From contig JBEVCD010000001.1 in the NCBI GenBank assembly GCA_040514265.1, forward strand, positions 1-50,979: DNA of 50,979 nucleotides, given 5' to 3'. Position numbers and translations under genes: made by a program. Shown here piece after piece: positions 16,095-24,821 of this stretch. How positions within the stretch are numbered: the first letter of the stretch is position 1; the number at the start of each line of letters is the position of its first letter. Origin of the DNA: WYZ-LMO2 sp040514265. GTDB taxonomy: Archaea > Halobacteriota > Archaeoglobi > Archaeoglobales > Archaeoglobaceae. The notes under the pieces were generated by a model, which was given only the letters and a program-made list of their open reading frames with translations, was not told the origin of the DNA and made no database searches.

Positions 16095-16562
16095 ATGAAG
16101 TTCGTTCCGCGCGCCTTCTTTCTAACCTCGGGGGTAGGAAGCGACGAGGAAAAACTCGTCAGCTTCGAGTTAGCTTTGCGAGATGCAGGCATAGAGAGGT
16201 TCAACCTCGTTCCGGTGAGCAGCATACTGCCGAGGAAGTGCAAGCTAATAAGCGCTGAAGAGGGGCTTGAGGAGCTGGAGGACGGGCAGATAGTCTTCTG
16301 CGTCATGGCGAGGTTTTCGAGCGGCGAGGTCGGAAGAGAGATATACGCAAGCGTAGCAGCTGCGATGCCGAAGCTCGACGTCCACGGCTACATAGCGGAA
16401 AGTAGCGGTTACTGGTTCGAGGGTGCTGACAGGTACGCGGAAAAACTCGCTGCAAGGCTCATTAGCGGCAAGTGCGAGAGCTTCGAGCTTGAGAGCGTAA
16501 CGGCTAGGGCGAGGGTCGAGAAGTTAACAACTGCTATCGCCGCAGCCGTCTTCGTTCCATGA
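16095..16562 (+). CDS. pdaD: pyruvoyl-dependent arginine decarboxylase
   Basis: A 155-residue proenzyme. The self-cleavage site is S42-S43 in LVPVSSILP; Ser43 becomes the pyruvoyl group at the new N-terminus of the alpha chain. The segment FVPRAFFLTSGVGSDEEKLVSFELAL is typical of the family. The product, agmatine, feeds polyamine synthesis and, in archaea, agmatidine formation on tRNA-Ile. It lies 1 bp after the DUF362 gene. Its 3' end overlaps the convergent CYTH gene by 29 bp. Confidence 0.92.
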   Translation: MKFVPRAFFLTSGVGSDEEKLVSFELALRDAGIERFNLVPVSSILPRKCKLISAEEGLEELEDGQIVFCVMARFSSGEVGREIYASVAAAMPKLDVHGYIAESSGYWFEGADRYAEKLAARLISGKCESFELESVTARARVEKLTTAIAAAVFVP

Positions 16563-17052
16563 GCATTTCGAGGTACGACTTCGTTATGCTTTCATCCCTC
16601 GCGTAGCCCAGTGATGCGGCTATTTCGAAGACCTTCTCTTTTTTCTCTATTCCCCCCTCGACCTCCACCTCCACAAACCTCCCGAGCCCCTCCACGTCGT
16701 CGATGCAGACTATCGCGTCGCCGAGCCGGTATATCTTTCGCAGCTTTCTAACCCTCGCGAACTCCCTGAAGCCGAGTTTCAGCAGCAGAAGTTTAGCTCT
16801 CTCAAAGTCCTCAACCCCCACGTTCACCTCCTCGCGACTCTTCGTCTCCACGTCCACCTTCGGACCCTTGTAGGTCAGCTTCACACCCTCGACGTCTCTT
16901 CGCAGCCTGAGAGCTTCGTCGCTGGCTGCGAAGTCTCTACACGGATGAGAGAAGTAAACGTCCTCTTCGAGTTTCTCAACGACGAGCTCTGCAATCTCCC
17001 GAACCTTCTCCTCCACGCCCTCGCGGTAAGGGAACTTTGCCTCGACCTCCAT
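16534..17052 (-). CDS. CYTH domain protein (CyaB / thiamine triphosphatase-like)
   Basis: A 172-residue protein starting MEVEAKFPY, which contains the ExExK signature of the CYTH fold. Alternating charged strands and a C-terminal EVEVEGG segment complete the triphosphate tunnel pattern. Archaeal members are called class IV adenylate cyclase or triphosphatase, but most probably hydrolyse inorganic or organic triphosphates. The ATG at 17052 was chosen because it begins the signature; a longer reading frame runs antisense into fkbp. A TATA box lies about 26 bp upstream. Confidence 0.82.
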   Translation of the reverse strand: MEVEAKFPYREGVEEKVREIAELVVEKLEEDVYFSHPCRDFAASDEALRLRRDVEGVKLTYKGPKVDVETKSREEVNVGVEDFERAKLLLLKLGFREFARVRKLRKIYRLGDAIVCIDDVEGLGRFVEVEVEGGIEKKEKVFEIAASLGYARDESITKSYLEMLMERRRLRR

Positions 17053-17060
17053 CTCAACGT

Positions 17061-17082
17061 TTTTAAATCCGCGACTTAAAAG
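17061..17082. promoter_or_regulatory. crossed divergent promoters, CYTH gene / FKBP
   Basis: TTTTAAAT at 17061-17068 is centred 27.5 bp before the FKBP ATG (plus strand). CTTAAAAG at 17075-17082, read on the minus strand, is centred 26.5 bp before the CYTH ATG. Each box lies on the far side of the other, so the two preinitiation complexes would overlap and probably exclude each other. Both messages would be leaderless. Confidence 0.55.
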
Positions 17083-17091
17083 TGTGGTGCA

Positions 17092-17814
17092 ATGATCGCG
17101 AAGGGGGATTTCGTCAAGATCAGCTACACGGCGAAGCTCGAGGACGGAACGGTGATCGACACGACGGATGAAGAAGTGGCGAAGGAGCACGGGATATACA
17201 ACGAGAACGCGAGGTACGGGGACATATACTTAATAGTCGGAGAGGGACACGTCGTAAAGGGGCTCGAAGAGGACATAGAGGGCAAGGAGGTTGGATACAG
17301 GGGAAGCGTCGCAGTTCCGCCGGAGAAGGCTTTCGGCGAGTACGATCCGAACAACAAGGACACGTTCAGCGTGACTAGGTTCGCAGAAAAGCCAGAGGTC
17401 GGACAAAGAGTCAGGATAGGGAACAGGATAGGCACGGTCGAGAGGATAATCGGGCGCAGGGTCATCGTGGACTTCAACCACCCGCTCGCCGGCAAAACGA
17501 TAGTATTCGAATACGAGATCAAGGAGAAGCTCGAAAAGCCGGAAGACAAGCTTAAAGCTCTCTTCCTGATTCACACGGGAGTGGACGTAAAGGATGTAAG
17601 GATAGAGGACAGCAAAGCTGTCGTTGAAGTCCCGACCGACGCTTACCTCAACCAGCTCTTCATAATCGGACGTTACAGGGTTGCGAAGGACGTCTTCCGA
17701 TTCCTCGACATAGAGGAGCTCGAAATCGTCGAGAGGTTCAGCAGGGAGCAGGAGACGCTAAAGGCTGTGGAGGAGGCGAAGGAGGAACTGGAACCTCAGA
17801 AGACGGAGTCGTAG
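17092..17814 (+). CDS. FKBP-type peptidyl-prolyl isomerase (long archaeal type)
   Basis: A 240-residue protein. The FKBP domain begins GDFVKISYTAKLEDGTVIDTT and has an IF-domain insert (PPEKAFGEYDPNNK, VGQRVRIG) before the domain resumes with DFNHPLAGKTIVFEYEI. A C-terminal domain of about 90 residues follows. This is the SlyD-like long archaeal class with chaperone and prolyl isomerase activity in the cytoplasm. The 3' end overlaps the convergent iron-sulfur protein by 19 bp. Confidence 0.92.
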   Translation: MIAKGDFVKISYTAKLEDGTVIDTTDEEVAKEHGIYNENARYGDIYLIVGEGHVVKGLEEDIEGKEVGYRGSVAVPPEKAFGEYDPNNKDTFSVTRFAEKPEVGQRVRIGNRIGTVERIIGRRVIVDFNHPLAGKTIVFEYEIKEKLEKPEDKLKALFLIHTGVDVKDVRIEDSKAVVEVPTDAYLNQLFIIGRYRVAKDVFRFLDIEELEIVERFSREQETLKAVEEAKEELEPQKTES

Positions 17815-18842
17815 ACGAGTTCGACCACGTCTTTCACCTCCACAGCTCCGCCCCTAATTTTTGCCGCGTCTTCTAGCATCATGTAGCAGAAGGGGCAGGC
17901 AACTGCTATTGCGTCGACGTTCAGCGTCGCAGCCTCGTCGATTCTGAGCAGAGACGGTCTAACCTTGAAGTCTCTGAGCACGTTTCCACTACCCCCTCCG
18001 CAGCAGATGGCGAGCTCCCTGTTCCGCTGCATCTCGACGAGTTCGACTCCGGGAATGGAGCTTATCACGTAGCGTGGGGCGTCGTAGATTCCGTTGTAGC
18101 GTCCGAGGTAACAGGGGTCGTGATAGGTAACCCTGAGCTCCGTCACCTTTCTGAACTTCAAATCCGCCCTCTCGATAGCTCCTGCCAGTAACTCGGTTAC
18201 GTGGTAGCTCTCGATCCCATAATACCTCCTGAAGGCGTTGTAGCAGTGCGGTGAGAGAGTGACGATCTTTCGAACACCGTACCTCTCGAAGACCCTCAGA
18301 TTCCTCTCCTTCAGCTCTTCGAACAGCCCAGCTTCTCCTATCGCAGTGACGTCGTTCCCGCAGCAGTCCTCTTCTGCAAGAACCGCGAAGTCTATTCCGC
18401 AGGCTTTTAACAGCTCAGCAGCTTTTGCGGCGATTTCAGCGATCCTCTCGTCAACCGTGGCACAACCTGCGAAGAGCAAAAATTCAAAATTACCTTTCTC
18501 TGCGAATTTAACATCCACCCTGTCGATCCAGCTCCTCCTCCTGGGTTTTCCAACCCCGAACGGGTTTCCGAACTTGTAAACGCTTTCAAGCAGCTTTTTG
18601 AGTTCTTCCGGAACTCTTCCCTCTTCTACGGCTCTGCTCTTCGCCTCCCTTATGTACTTCGTGAGCTCTATTCCCCTCGGACACCTGTCTTCGCATATTC
18701 TGCAGTTCGTGCAGTTCCACAGCTGCGGGCTCCAGAACTCCCCGCTGCTGAAGTACTCCGCTATCAGCCTGCGGAGGTTCAGGTCGAAACGCACGCTGCA
18801 CGATGCACTGCATGTACCGCACTGCATGCACGCGTTCAGCAT
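17796..18842 (-). CDS. HdrD-like iron-sulfur protein with CCG domains
   Basis: A 348-residue protein. Two [4Fe-4S] motifs are at the N-terminus (CMQCGTCSASC and CTNCRICEDRCP). Two cysteine-rich CCG domains follow: one with FAGCATVDE, EEDCCGND and SPHCYN, another with HDPCYLGRYN, AICCGGGSGN and CPFC. This is the architecture of HdrD, GlpC and related subunits. It stands alone, without hdrE or glpABC, so the electron donor and acceptor are unknown; in sulfate-reducing archaea similar proteins serve menaquinone-linked or lactate oxidation chains. A TATA box TTATAAAT (18863-18870) precedes the ATG by about 25 bp. Confidence 0.87.
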   Translation of the reverse strand: MLNACMQCGTCSASCSVRFDLNLRRLIAEYFSSGEFWSPQLWNCTNCRICEDRCPRGIELTKYIREAKSRAVEEGRVPEELKKLLESVYKFGNPFGVGKPRRRSWIDRVDVKFAEKGNFEFLLFAGCATVDERIAEIAAKAAELLKACGIDFAVLAEEDCCGNDVTAIGEAGLFEELKERNLRVFERYGVRKIVTLSPHCYNAFRRYYGIESYHVTELLAGAIERADLKFRKVTELRVTYHDPCYLGRYNGIYDAPRYVISSIPGVELVEMQRNRELAICCGGGSGNVLRDFKVRPSLLRIDEAATLNVDAIAVACPFCYMMLEDAAKIRGGAVEVKDVVELVYDSVF

Positions 18843-18999
18843 CGGCTGGAGCCTTTGGCAGATTATAAATCTGTAGCGATTATCAACCCCAAGCCCAAGA
18901 GCTTCGCCTAGCCGAAACCTCAGTCCGTTGAGGCGATTGAGCTGCGGGAGAAGCCGGACCAGCTATCAGAAGCTGCTGACAGAGACTTGCCAGCAGAAT
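18843..18999. other. intergenic region with two short inverted repeats, unassigned
   Basis: The region holds the promoter of the HdrD-like gene at 18863-18870. The remaining 130 bp is GC-richer and contains CCTCA-6-TGAGG near 18926 and CTGCTG-12-CAGCAG near 18975. There is no open reading frame with a start and no recognised RNA family. It could be a decayed element or a small RNA. Confidence 0.3.
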
Positions 19000-19953
19000 T
19001 CAGACGCTCATGTCAAGTACAACTTCTGCGATGTCCGCTGAGTAAGCTGCAATCCGGCAAAGACTGTCGAAGACAGTCTTAAGATTTAGCACTCTTACGA
19101 CGTCGAATTTAAGAATCTCCTCGTAGTTCTTCTGAACTTTATTTTCAAAGATTTCGTATTTTTCCAACACTTCCTCGGCCATTTCCGTATTCTTTTTGAA
19201 GAAAGAAATCATTGCGATCCTGAATATTTCCTCCACGTCTTTTACAGCATCACAGATTTCGGGGAATGAAGACTGTAGATTTACAAGTGCTTCCGCCATT
19301 GAGCTTACGTGGTCAGCTATTCTTTCCAGTGCTCTTACAACGCTTCTGTAGCTGACGATTTCCCTGCTACTCAAGCCCTTTTCTTCTCTCTCCATTGCTA
19401 CGTTGAGTAATCTCAGAGCGAGAAAGTGAATTTTGTCGACTTCGCTCTCCCTTACCATTATCGAACTGCATATTGCTCGATCGAATTCCTTTAAACAGCT
19501 GCAGAAATCGGATAGCATGCTGGAACAGATATTAAAAATTTTTTCGATGATGTCGATAATATTAAAGCGCTTTGAGTCCAGAAAGACCTCAATCACAACT
19601 TCGTTTCCAGTGTCCTCCATTATTTCTGCTCCTACAAGCATGTCCACCGCGAAGGCAACTGCCCTTCTCTGTTCATCCGAACGCGTTTTTACTCTGATCG
19701 AGTCGTAGCCCGCAAGGTAATGAGAGATTATAAGCCTTACGAGCTGGTTAAAGCTTGCGTCTTTGCTATCTATTTCAGCTTCTTCTCTGACTTGTCGGCT
19801 TCTCGGTGAGATCAATATTGTATCCTTTCGAACTTCGAGGTAAACAGTATCCCCCTCCTTCAAACCGTTCGCGACTATCCATTCTTTCGGTAAAGTGATT
19901 ATGTAACTACCCTTGCCACTTCTGTACACCTTCCTCACGTCCCTGTTACCCAT
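19000..19953 (-). CDS. AbrB/SpoVT-PhoU phosphate-type transcriptional regulator
   Basis: A 317-residue protein. The first 50 residues form an AbrB/SpoVT swapped-hairpin DNA-binding domain (VRKVYRSGKGSYIITLPKEWI, then GDTVYLEVR). The remainder is all-helical with two PhoU-like repeats and conserved acidic helices. This combination is a known archaeal class of PhoU regulators. It is divergent from pstSCAB-phoU, so it probably controls that operon and its own gene. The ATG at 19953 is about 26 bp from a TATA box in TTTAAATATATAT; an in-frame TTG two codons upstream is less likely. Confidence 0.88.
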   Translation of the reverse strand: MGNRDVRKVYRSGKGSYIITLPKEWIVANGLKEGDTVYLEVRKDTILISPRSRQVREEAEIDSKDASFNQLVRLIISHYLAGYDSIRVKTRSDEQRRAVAFAVDMLVGAEIMEDTGNEVVIEVFLDSKRFNIIDIIEKIFNICSSMLSDFCSCLKEFDRAICSSIMVRESEVDKIHFLALRLLNVAMEREEKGLSSREIVSYRSVVRALERIADHVSSMAEALVNLQSSFPEICDAVKDVEEIFRIAMISFFKKNTEMAEEVLEKYEIFENKVQKNYEEILKFDVVRVLNLKTVFDSLCRIAAYSADIAEVVLDMSV

Positions 19954-20127
19954 AGACAACGCTAGCTGGATATATATTTAAACCTTTGGAACTCAGTGAC
20001 ACTCCACCGGGCAGTAGTATAAGGAGGGTAAGGAAGCGTAAGAGGGATGTATATACCCAACATTTGTATCGAGATTCTATATTTTAAATTAGATAAAAAA
20101 TATATGTTCCTTACGGGTCGTTTCAGC
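19954..20127. promoter_or_regulatory. divergent control region of the phosphate genes
   Basis: This 174-bp region separates the AbrB-PhoU regulator from pstS. Minus-strand TTTAAATA (19975-19982) fits the regulator. On the plus strand AAAAATAT (20096-20103) lies about 27 bp before the pstS ATG, and stronger AT-rich boxes occur at 20079-20090 and GTATATAC at 20048-20055. The last is a perfect 8-bp palindrome. Several overlapping TATA-like elements would suit repression by the neighbouring AbrB-type regulator; no operator could be proved. Confidence 0.45.
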
Positions 20128-21189
20128 ATGAAGTGGCGGCTCGTATTAACGACTCTGATCTTGCTATCCGTAGCGCTTGCAGGGTGTGCTCAAACTCAGA
20201 GCACGCAAAAGGTTGTTATCGTCGGCAGCGGTGCGACTTTTCCGCAACCGCAACTCGAGAAGTGGATAGACGTATACACTAAACAGAATCCGGACGTAAA
20301 GATAGAGTACACGGGTAAAGGAAGCGGAGGTGGACTGAACGATTTCAAGCAAGGGCTTGTCGATTTCGCATGCAGTGATCCGCCGATCAGCGAGAGTTTA
20401 TGGAAGGAGTTGACGAAGAAGGGTCAGCCGCTTCAGTTTCCGATAATAGTAGGAGCGGTAGTCGTAGTCTACAACATTCCCGGTGTAGATAGTTTGAAAC
20501 TCGACGGAAAGACGCTTGCCGAGATCTTTATGGGTAAAATAGAATACTGGGACGACCCCGCCATAAAGCAACTGAATCCCGAAGCGGATCTACCACATGA
20601 AAAGATCTTGGTCGTGCACAGAAGCGATTCGAGTGGAACCACAGAGGTTTTCACGACATATTTGAGTCTCGTCAGCGACGAGTGGGCTGAAAAAGTCGGA
20701 GCCGGTAAGAGTGTGGACTGGCCGGTCGACAAACTTGGTAGAGGTGTTGGCGGAAAAGGCAACCCGGGCGTTGCCGCAGCTGTAAAACAGAATCTGTACT
20801 CGATCGGGTACGTAGAACTAGCCTATGCCTTGAAAGAGGGCTTTCCTGTTGTTGCACTGAAGAACAAAGCCGGAAACTTTGTTACAGCCAACGAAGAGAC
20901 GATCAAGTCTGCTGTTTCAGGGGCGAGTGAGAACATACCCCCGCCGCGGGAAGGATACAGGGAGGACTTAAAGGCTCTGCTGAACACCGATGGGGAGAAG
21001 TCCTACCCAATTGTTGCTTTCAGCCACATGGTGATATGGGAGGACTACGAAAACGAGGCGAAGGAGAGAGCGATAAAGGACTTTGTCAAGTGGATTCTAA
21101 CAGAAGGTCAGAAGTTCGAAAACATCGTGCAGGGTTACGTTGGCCTTCCAGAGGAGGTAACATCGAAGCTAATTGCACAGATCGGATAG
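20128..21189 (+). CDS. pstS: phosphate ABC transporter substrate-binding lipoprotein
   Basis: A 353-residue protein. A signal peptide ends in the lipobox VALAGC (ALAGC), followed by a QTQST linker. The mature part has the PstS phosphate-binding signatures GSGATFPQP, YTGKGSGGGLNDF, SDPPIS, RSDSSGTTEVFT and GNPGVAA. The ATG at 20128 begins the positively charged signal peptide; upstream in-frame ATGs at 20047 and 20104 would spoil it. It captures phosphate outside the membrane for PstCAB. First gene of a five-gene operon. Confidence 0.94.
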   Translation: MKWRLVLTTLILLSVALAGCAQTQSTQKVVIVGSGATFPQPQLEKWIDVYTKQNPDVKIEYTGKGSGGGLNDFKQGLVDFACSDPPISESLWKELTKKGQPLQFPIIVGAVVVVYNIPGVDSLKLDGKTLAEIFMGKIEYWDDPAIKQLNPEADLPHEKILVVHRSDSSGTTEVFTTYLSLVSDEWAEKVGAGKSVDWPVDKLGRGVGGKGNPGVAAAVKQNLYSIGYVELAYALKEGFPVVALKNKAGNFVTANEETIKSAVSGASENIPPPREGYREDLKALLNTDGEKSYPIVAFSHMVIWEDYENEAKERAIKDFVKWILTEGQKFENIVQGYVGLPEEVTSKLIAQIG

Positions 21190-21194
21190 GGATC

Positions 21195-22121
21195 ATGTCG
21201 GGGAAGGTAGACACATTTAGAATTTCCCTTCTTCCTTTCTGCGCCCTCGTCTTTGGAATATTCGCCCTGATGATCGTAGTATACCTGAAAGCATCGATTC
21301 CCATCTTACAGAAAGAGGGTATTCAAATTTACACGACGAACGTCTGGAGGGCAGTGGAGAACGATCCCGAAAAAGAGTTCTACGGAGTACTTGCAGCCAT
21401 ATACGGCAGCGTTTACACTTCAGTTCTTGCAGTGCTAATAGCTCTTCCGCTCTCAATAAGTTTCGCCGTCTTTGCGATTGACTACGTGCCTCAGAAGTTC
21501 AAGGAACCTCTGATAGTAGCAACAGACATTATGGCCGGCTTGCCAACGATAATCTACGGTATCTGGGGGGCTTTTGTCCTCGTCCCGATACTCAGAGATT
21601 ACGTTATGCGTCCACTTTACGACCATCTTGGCTTCATACCTCTCTTTTCATTTAAACCTGCGGGAGGCTACAGTTTTCTGGCTGCAGGTGTTCTGCTCGG
21701 AATAATGGTCACACCGTTCGCGTCTTCGATCATAAGAGAAGCTTACAGGATGATTCCTTACACGTACAGGGAAGCCGTGTTCAGTTTAGGGGCTACAAGG
21801 TACGAAGCCACAAAGGTTCTCCTCGGCTACATAAGACCGGCAATTATAGCCGGGACTCTACTCGCTTTTGGAAGAGCTATCGGGGAGACCGTCGCCGTAA
21901 GTTTGGTAGTCGGAAACACGTTCAACATTCACCCGAGCCTATTCGCCCCCGGTTACACGGTTTCGTCCCTCATCGCAAATCAGTTCGGAAACGCGTTTAT
22001 CTACGGGTACATGGTCAGTGCACTCTTTGCTGCCGGGCTTTTTCTATTCGTAATAGGGCTTGTCGTCAACGTGTGCGGTCTGATCGTACTCAGGAGGTAT
22101 GCGTATGCTCAGAGAGGCTAA
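21195..22121 (+). CDS. pstC: phosphate ABC transporter permease
   Basis: A 308-residue membrane protein with about six transmembrane segments. The region YGVLAAIYGSVYTSVLAVLIALPLS opens the transport domain, and the EAA loop is REAVFSLGATRYEATKVL. GRAIGETVAVSLVVGN is typical of PstC. The ATG at 21195 begins 5 bp after the pstS stop. The stop overlaps pstA by 17 bp. Confidence 0.93.
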   Translation: MSGKVDTFRISLLPFCALVFGIFALMIVVYLKASIPILQKEGIQIYTTNVWRAVENDPEKEFYGVLAAIYGSVYTSVLAVLIALPLSISFAVFAIDYVPQKFKEPLIVATDIMAGLPTIIYGIWGAFVLVPILRDYVMRPLYDHLGFIPLFSFKPAGGYSFLAAGVLLGIMVTPFASSIIREAYRMIPYTYREAVFSLGATRYEATKVLLGYIRPAIIAGTLLAFGRAIGETVAVSLVVGNTFNIHPSLFAPGYTVSSLIANQFGNAFIYGYMVSALFAAGLFLFVIGLVVNVCGLIVLRRYAYAQRG

Positions 22122-22939
22122 AGAAAAGATCTTCCTGTGCGGAATTGCGACCATGACCGCTTTGACCGTTCTGCCGCTATTTCACATAATCTACAGCGTT
22201 GCATCCATGGGGCTACCCGTGCTGCTGAGAGGCGGCTTGGAGTTTCTCACCGGCACCCTTCCACCCCCAGGCGAGGAGTTAGGTGGCATAGGGCCGGCGA
22301 TTTTGGGTACCTTCATTCTCACGTTTCTCGCTGCACTCATCGGTTTACCTATCGCGGTGATGGCTGGAGTTTACGCAGCAGAGTATCCCGACAGTATTCT
22401 GGGAAGGCTAACAAGAACGCTCTTAACAATAATGATGGAGTTCCCGACTATACTCGTCGGACTTTTCGTAATGCAAATCTTAGTGATTCCGATGGGCAGC
22501 TATTCCGCCATCGCAGGAGCTGTCGCCCTCGCCATTATCATGATGCCGTACGTTGCCGTTTACACCGAAGAAGCTTTCAGAAATATCCCCTCCACGTACC
22601 GCGAAGCAGCATTTAGCTTAGGATTGACAAGGTTCAAAGTCGTTTTCAGAGTTCTTTCGGGAATGGCGAGGAAGGGAATCGTTACGGGCATGCTGATCGG
22701 CATAGCCAAAGTAGCCGGTGAAACCGCCCCCCTTATTCACAGCCGGAGGTGCGAACAGGGTTTACTTTGCAGGTATAGACAGACCGATTGGAGCCATACC
22801 CCTCCTGATATACAACCTCGTCCAGCAGCCTTACGAGAACTACCACGAAATTGCCTGGGGAGCCTCGCTCATACTCCTTCTAATATTTTTAGCGATATTT
22901 CTGCCGCTGAGACTTAGCTTAAAGGAGGTGAGGGTATGA
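22105..22939 (+). pseudogene. pstA: phosphate ABC transporter permease, frameshifted
   Basis: PstA is encoded in two frames. The first part (to about 22732) has TM segments and the EAA loop REAAFSLGLTRFKVVFRVL, then reaches KVAGETAP. The second (from about 22733) continues LFTAGGANRVYFAGIDRPIG and the last TM segment. The frame changes at a run of six C residues (22727-22732); one C fewer would give an intact protein reading GETAPLFTA. The downstream genes pstB and phoU are intact. A sequencing error in the homopolymer is as likely as a real mutation or slippage-based switching. The ATG at 22105 is spaced 8 bp from AGGAGG; an ATG at 22099 is only 2 bp from it. Confidence 0.88.
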
Positions 22940-23691
22940 GAACGGCGATCGAGACCGTAAATCTCAACATATACTACGGACGGAACCACGTGGTAAAGAA
23001 CGTGAACCTGAAGATTCCGGAAAAAGTAGTATTTGCGATAATGGGGCCGAGCGGGTGCGGAAAGTCGACTCTCCTCAGGTCGTTCAATAGACTTCTGGAA
23101 CTGAATCCGAACGCTAGAGTAGAGGGGGATGTTAGACTTTACGGTAGAAGCATCTACGATATGAATCCGATCGAAGTCAGGAGGAAAATCGGGATGGTAT
23201 TCCAGCATCCGAACCCGTTCCCGCACATGAGCGTGTTCGACAATGTCGCCCTCGGCTTGAAGCTGAACGGTCTGGTGAAGTCAAAAAGAGAGTTGCAAGA
23301 GATCGTGGAGTGGGCGTTGAGGAAAGCAGCACTTTGGGATGAGGTAAAGGACAGAGTTCACGAACCCGCATCGGCTTTAAGTGGTGGACAGCAGCAGAGG
23401 CTTTGTATAGCAAGGGCTTTAGCCATGAAGCCCGAAGTACTACTGATGGACGAGCCGACCGCAAGCCTCGATCCCGTTGCAACGGAGAAAATAGAGGAGC
23501 TGATCTACGAGCTGAAGGAAGAGTACACGATAGTAATCGTCACACATTCACCAGCTCAAGCGGCAAGGATGAGTGACTACGTGGCTTTTCTGTACCTTGG
23601 AGAGCTGATAGAAGTTGGAAAAACAGAGAAAATTTTTGAGAGACCGGAAAGTGAGCTGACCGAAAGGTACCTTACGGGGAGAGTAGGATGA
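22936..23691 (+). CDS. pstB: phosphate ABC transporter ATPase
   Basis: A 251-residue ABC ATPase of the PstB family. Walker A is GPSGCGKST, the signature is LSGGQQQR, Walker B is VLLMDEPTASLDP, and the switch His is in VIVTHSPAQAARMSD. RSFNRLLELNPNARVEG is diagnostic of PstB. AAAGGAGGTGA lies 4 bp before the ATG, one of the strongest ribosome binding sites in the window; the start overlaps the pstA stop. Confidence 0.95.
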   Translation: MRTAIETVNLNIYYGRNHVVKNVNLKIPEKVVFAIMGPSGCGKSTLLRSFNRLLELNPNARVEGDVRLYGRSIYDMNPIEVRRKIGMVFQHPNPFPHMSVFDNVALGLKLNGLVKSKRELQEIVEWALRKAALWDEVKDRVHEPASALSGGQQQRLCIARALAMKPEVLLMDEPTASLDPVATEKIEELIYELKEEYTIVIVTHSPAQAARMSDYVAFLYLGELIEVGKTEKIFERPESELTERYLTGRVG

Positions 23692-24278
23692 GGAGGATTG
23701 ACGAGAAAATTGAAGCTATCAGTAGAGAGGTCCTACAAATGCACGATCTGAGCAGAAGAGCAGTCGAGCTGAGTTTTGAAGCGATTAAGGGAGACAAAAG
23801 CGTAATCCGCGAGATTTCCAAACTGGAAGAATACACGGACGTGCTTAATACAGATCTCGACTTCGCCTGCACGTCTTTCATAGCTTTGTTTCAGCCAGTT
23901 GCAAGAGACCTGAGGTTCGCAGTGAGCATGATTCGAATCTCGTCTTCGTATGAAAGGATAACCGATCTCGCACAGGAGATAGCGCTCTACGAGTGTGAGA
24001 TGCCCGAGGTGTTCTTTGAATCGAAAAAGTATCTGATGGAGATGTTCGACGTCGTGAAGAGAGGGTACAAGAGAACGGAAGGTTTGAGGGAAAAATTGTT
24101 CGAGTTGGACACGCGCATCGACGACATATACGTCGAAACGATGGAGATTTTGGAGCAGAACTGCAACGCCGACGCAGTGCTAACGGCAAGACACGTCGAG
24201 AGAATAGGTGACCTGCTTGTAAAAATCGGTGTAAGGTTGATATTTATAGAGGAGGGTAGACGCGTGTGGGTGAAGTAA
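23688..24278 (+). CDS. phoU: PhoU family protein
   Basis: A 196-residue all-helical protein with two PhoU repeats (SREVLQMHDLSRRAVELSFEAI and VVKRGYKRTEGLREKLFELD) and the RHVERIGD motif. This shorter, classical PhoU has no DNA-binding domain and probably modulates PstSCAB. The start overlaps the pstB stop by 4 bp. It is distinct from the AbrB-PhoU regulator at 19000-19953. Confidence 0.92.
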   Translation: MRRIDEKIEAISREVLQMHDLSRRAVELSFEAIKGDKSVIREISKLEEYTDVLNTDLDFACTSFIALFQPVARDLRFAVSMIRISSSYERITDLAQEIALYECEMPEVFFESKKYLMEMFDVVKRGYKRTEGLREKLFELDTRIDDIYVETMEILEQNCNADAVLTARHVERIGDLLVKIGVRLIFIEEGRRVWVK

Positions 24279-24281
24279 GTG

Positions 24282-24288
24282 TTTTTTT
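24282..24288 (+). terminator. T-run terminator after phoU
   Basis: Seven T residues begin 4 bp after the phoU stop, with no GC hairpin before them. Oligo-T tracts of this kind act as intrinsic terminators in archaea. Confidence 0.5.
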
Positions 24289-24339
24289 ATCGATTCCTAC
24301 AGCTGCAAACCCGAAGAAGTTTAATTTTCTCCAACTGTA

Positions 24340-24815
24340 AAGGTTACTTCTCTTCCCGAAAGCTCTGATGCTCGTATTCCAATCCGAGACTCTTCAAAGC
24401 CTGAATCAGCCAGGGAGCTTTATCCACGATGAATTTGAGCTCGTTCTTGCAGCATTCTAGCACTTCTTTCACGAAAGATCTCGCTGTAAGATAATTTCTC
24501 GCTGCATAGACTCTCATATTAACTCGCTTTCCACGTCTATCGCCGCACAGACGTAGAACTTCTTTTTACTTTGACAACAGTTTTGTCTATCGCAATAAGA
24601 TTTTTTTGGCTTTTTCTCCGTGGATGAATGAGTATTCTGGCAGTTCTCCTCACAGACATCTGAATGTAGGTTGCTATACCGAGAGCTTTTATTTCCAGAT
24701 GTACTTTGTCCCTCTCAAAGATCTTAAGCCTAACAATATCCTTACAGATTGCATATTTTGGTATTATTTTTAAATTTATCTGTTTCGGTGATGGGAACAT
24801 GTCCACAGTTTCCAT
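24340..24815 (-). pseudogene. decayed DDE transposase, IS6/IS240-like (copy 1)
   Basis: On the minus strand, pieces of one transposase are spread over several frames. The first (24537-24815) has KALGIATYIQMSVRRTARIL and LIAIDKTVVKVK, with the first catalytic Asp. The next reads KKFYVCAAIDVESELI (second Asp), then RVYAARNYLTARSFVKEVLE and FIVDKAPWLIQALKSLGLEY EH. These match the DDE_Tnp_IS240 pattern. Most of the N-terminal HTH is missing, and no terminal repeats are evident. A closely related remnant lies at 42420-42770. The element ends next to the rpl1 promoter. Confidence 0.8.
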
Positions 24816-24821
24816 CGCAAC

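Noticed and set aside
17053..17190. N-terminal extension of the CYTH protein
   Set aside because: It runs antisense through the start of FKBP and precedes the ExExK signature that normally begins the protein.
18880..18999. tnpB-like C-terminal fragment or IS605-type end
   Set aside because: The translated sequence has no convincing TnpB motif and no zinc-finger cysteines; only short inverted repeats are present.
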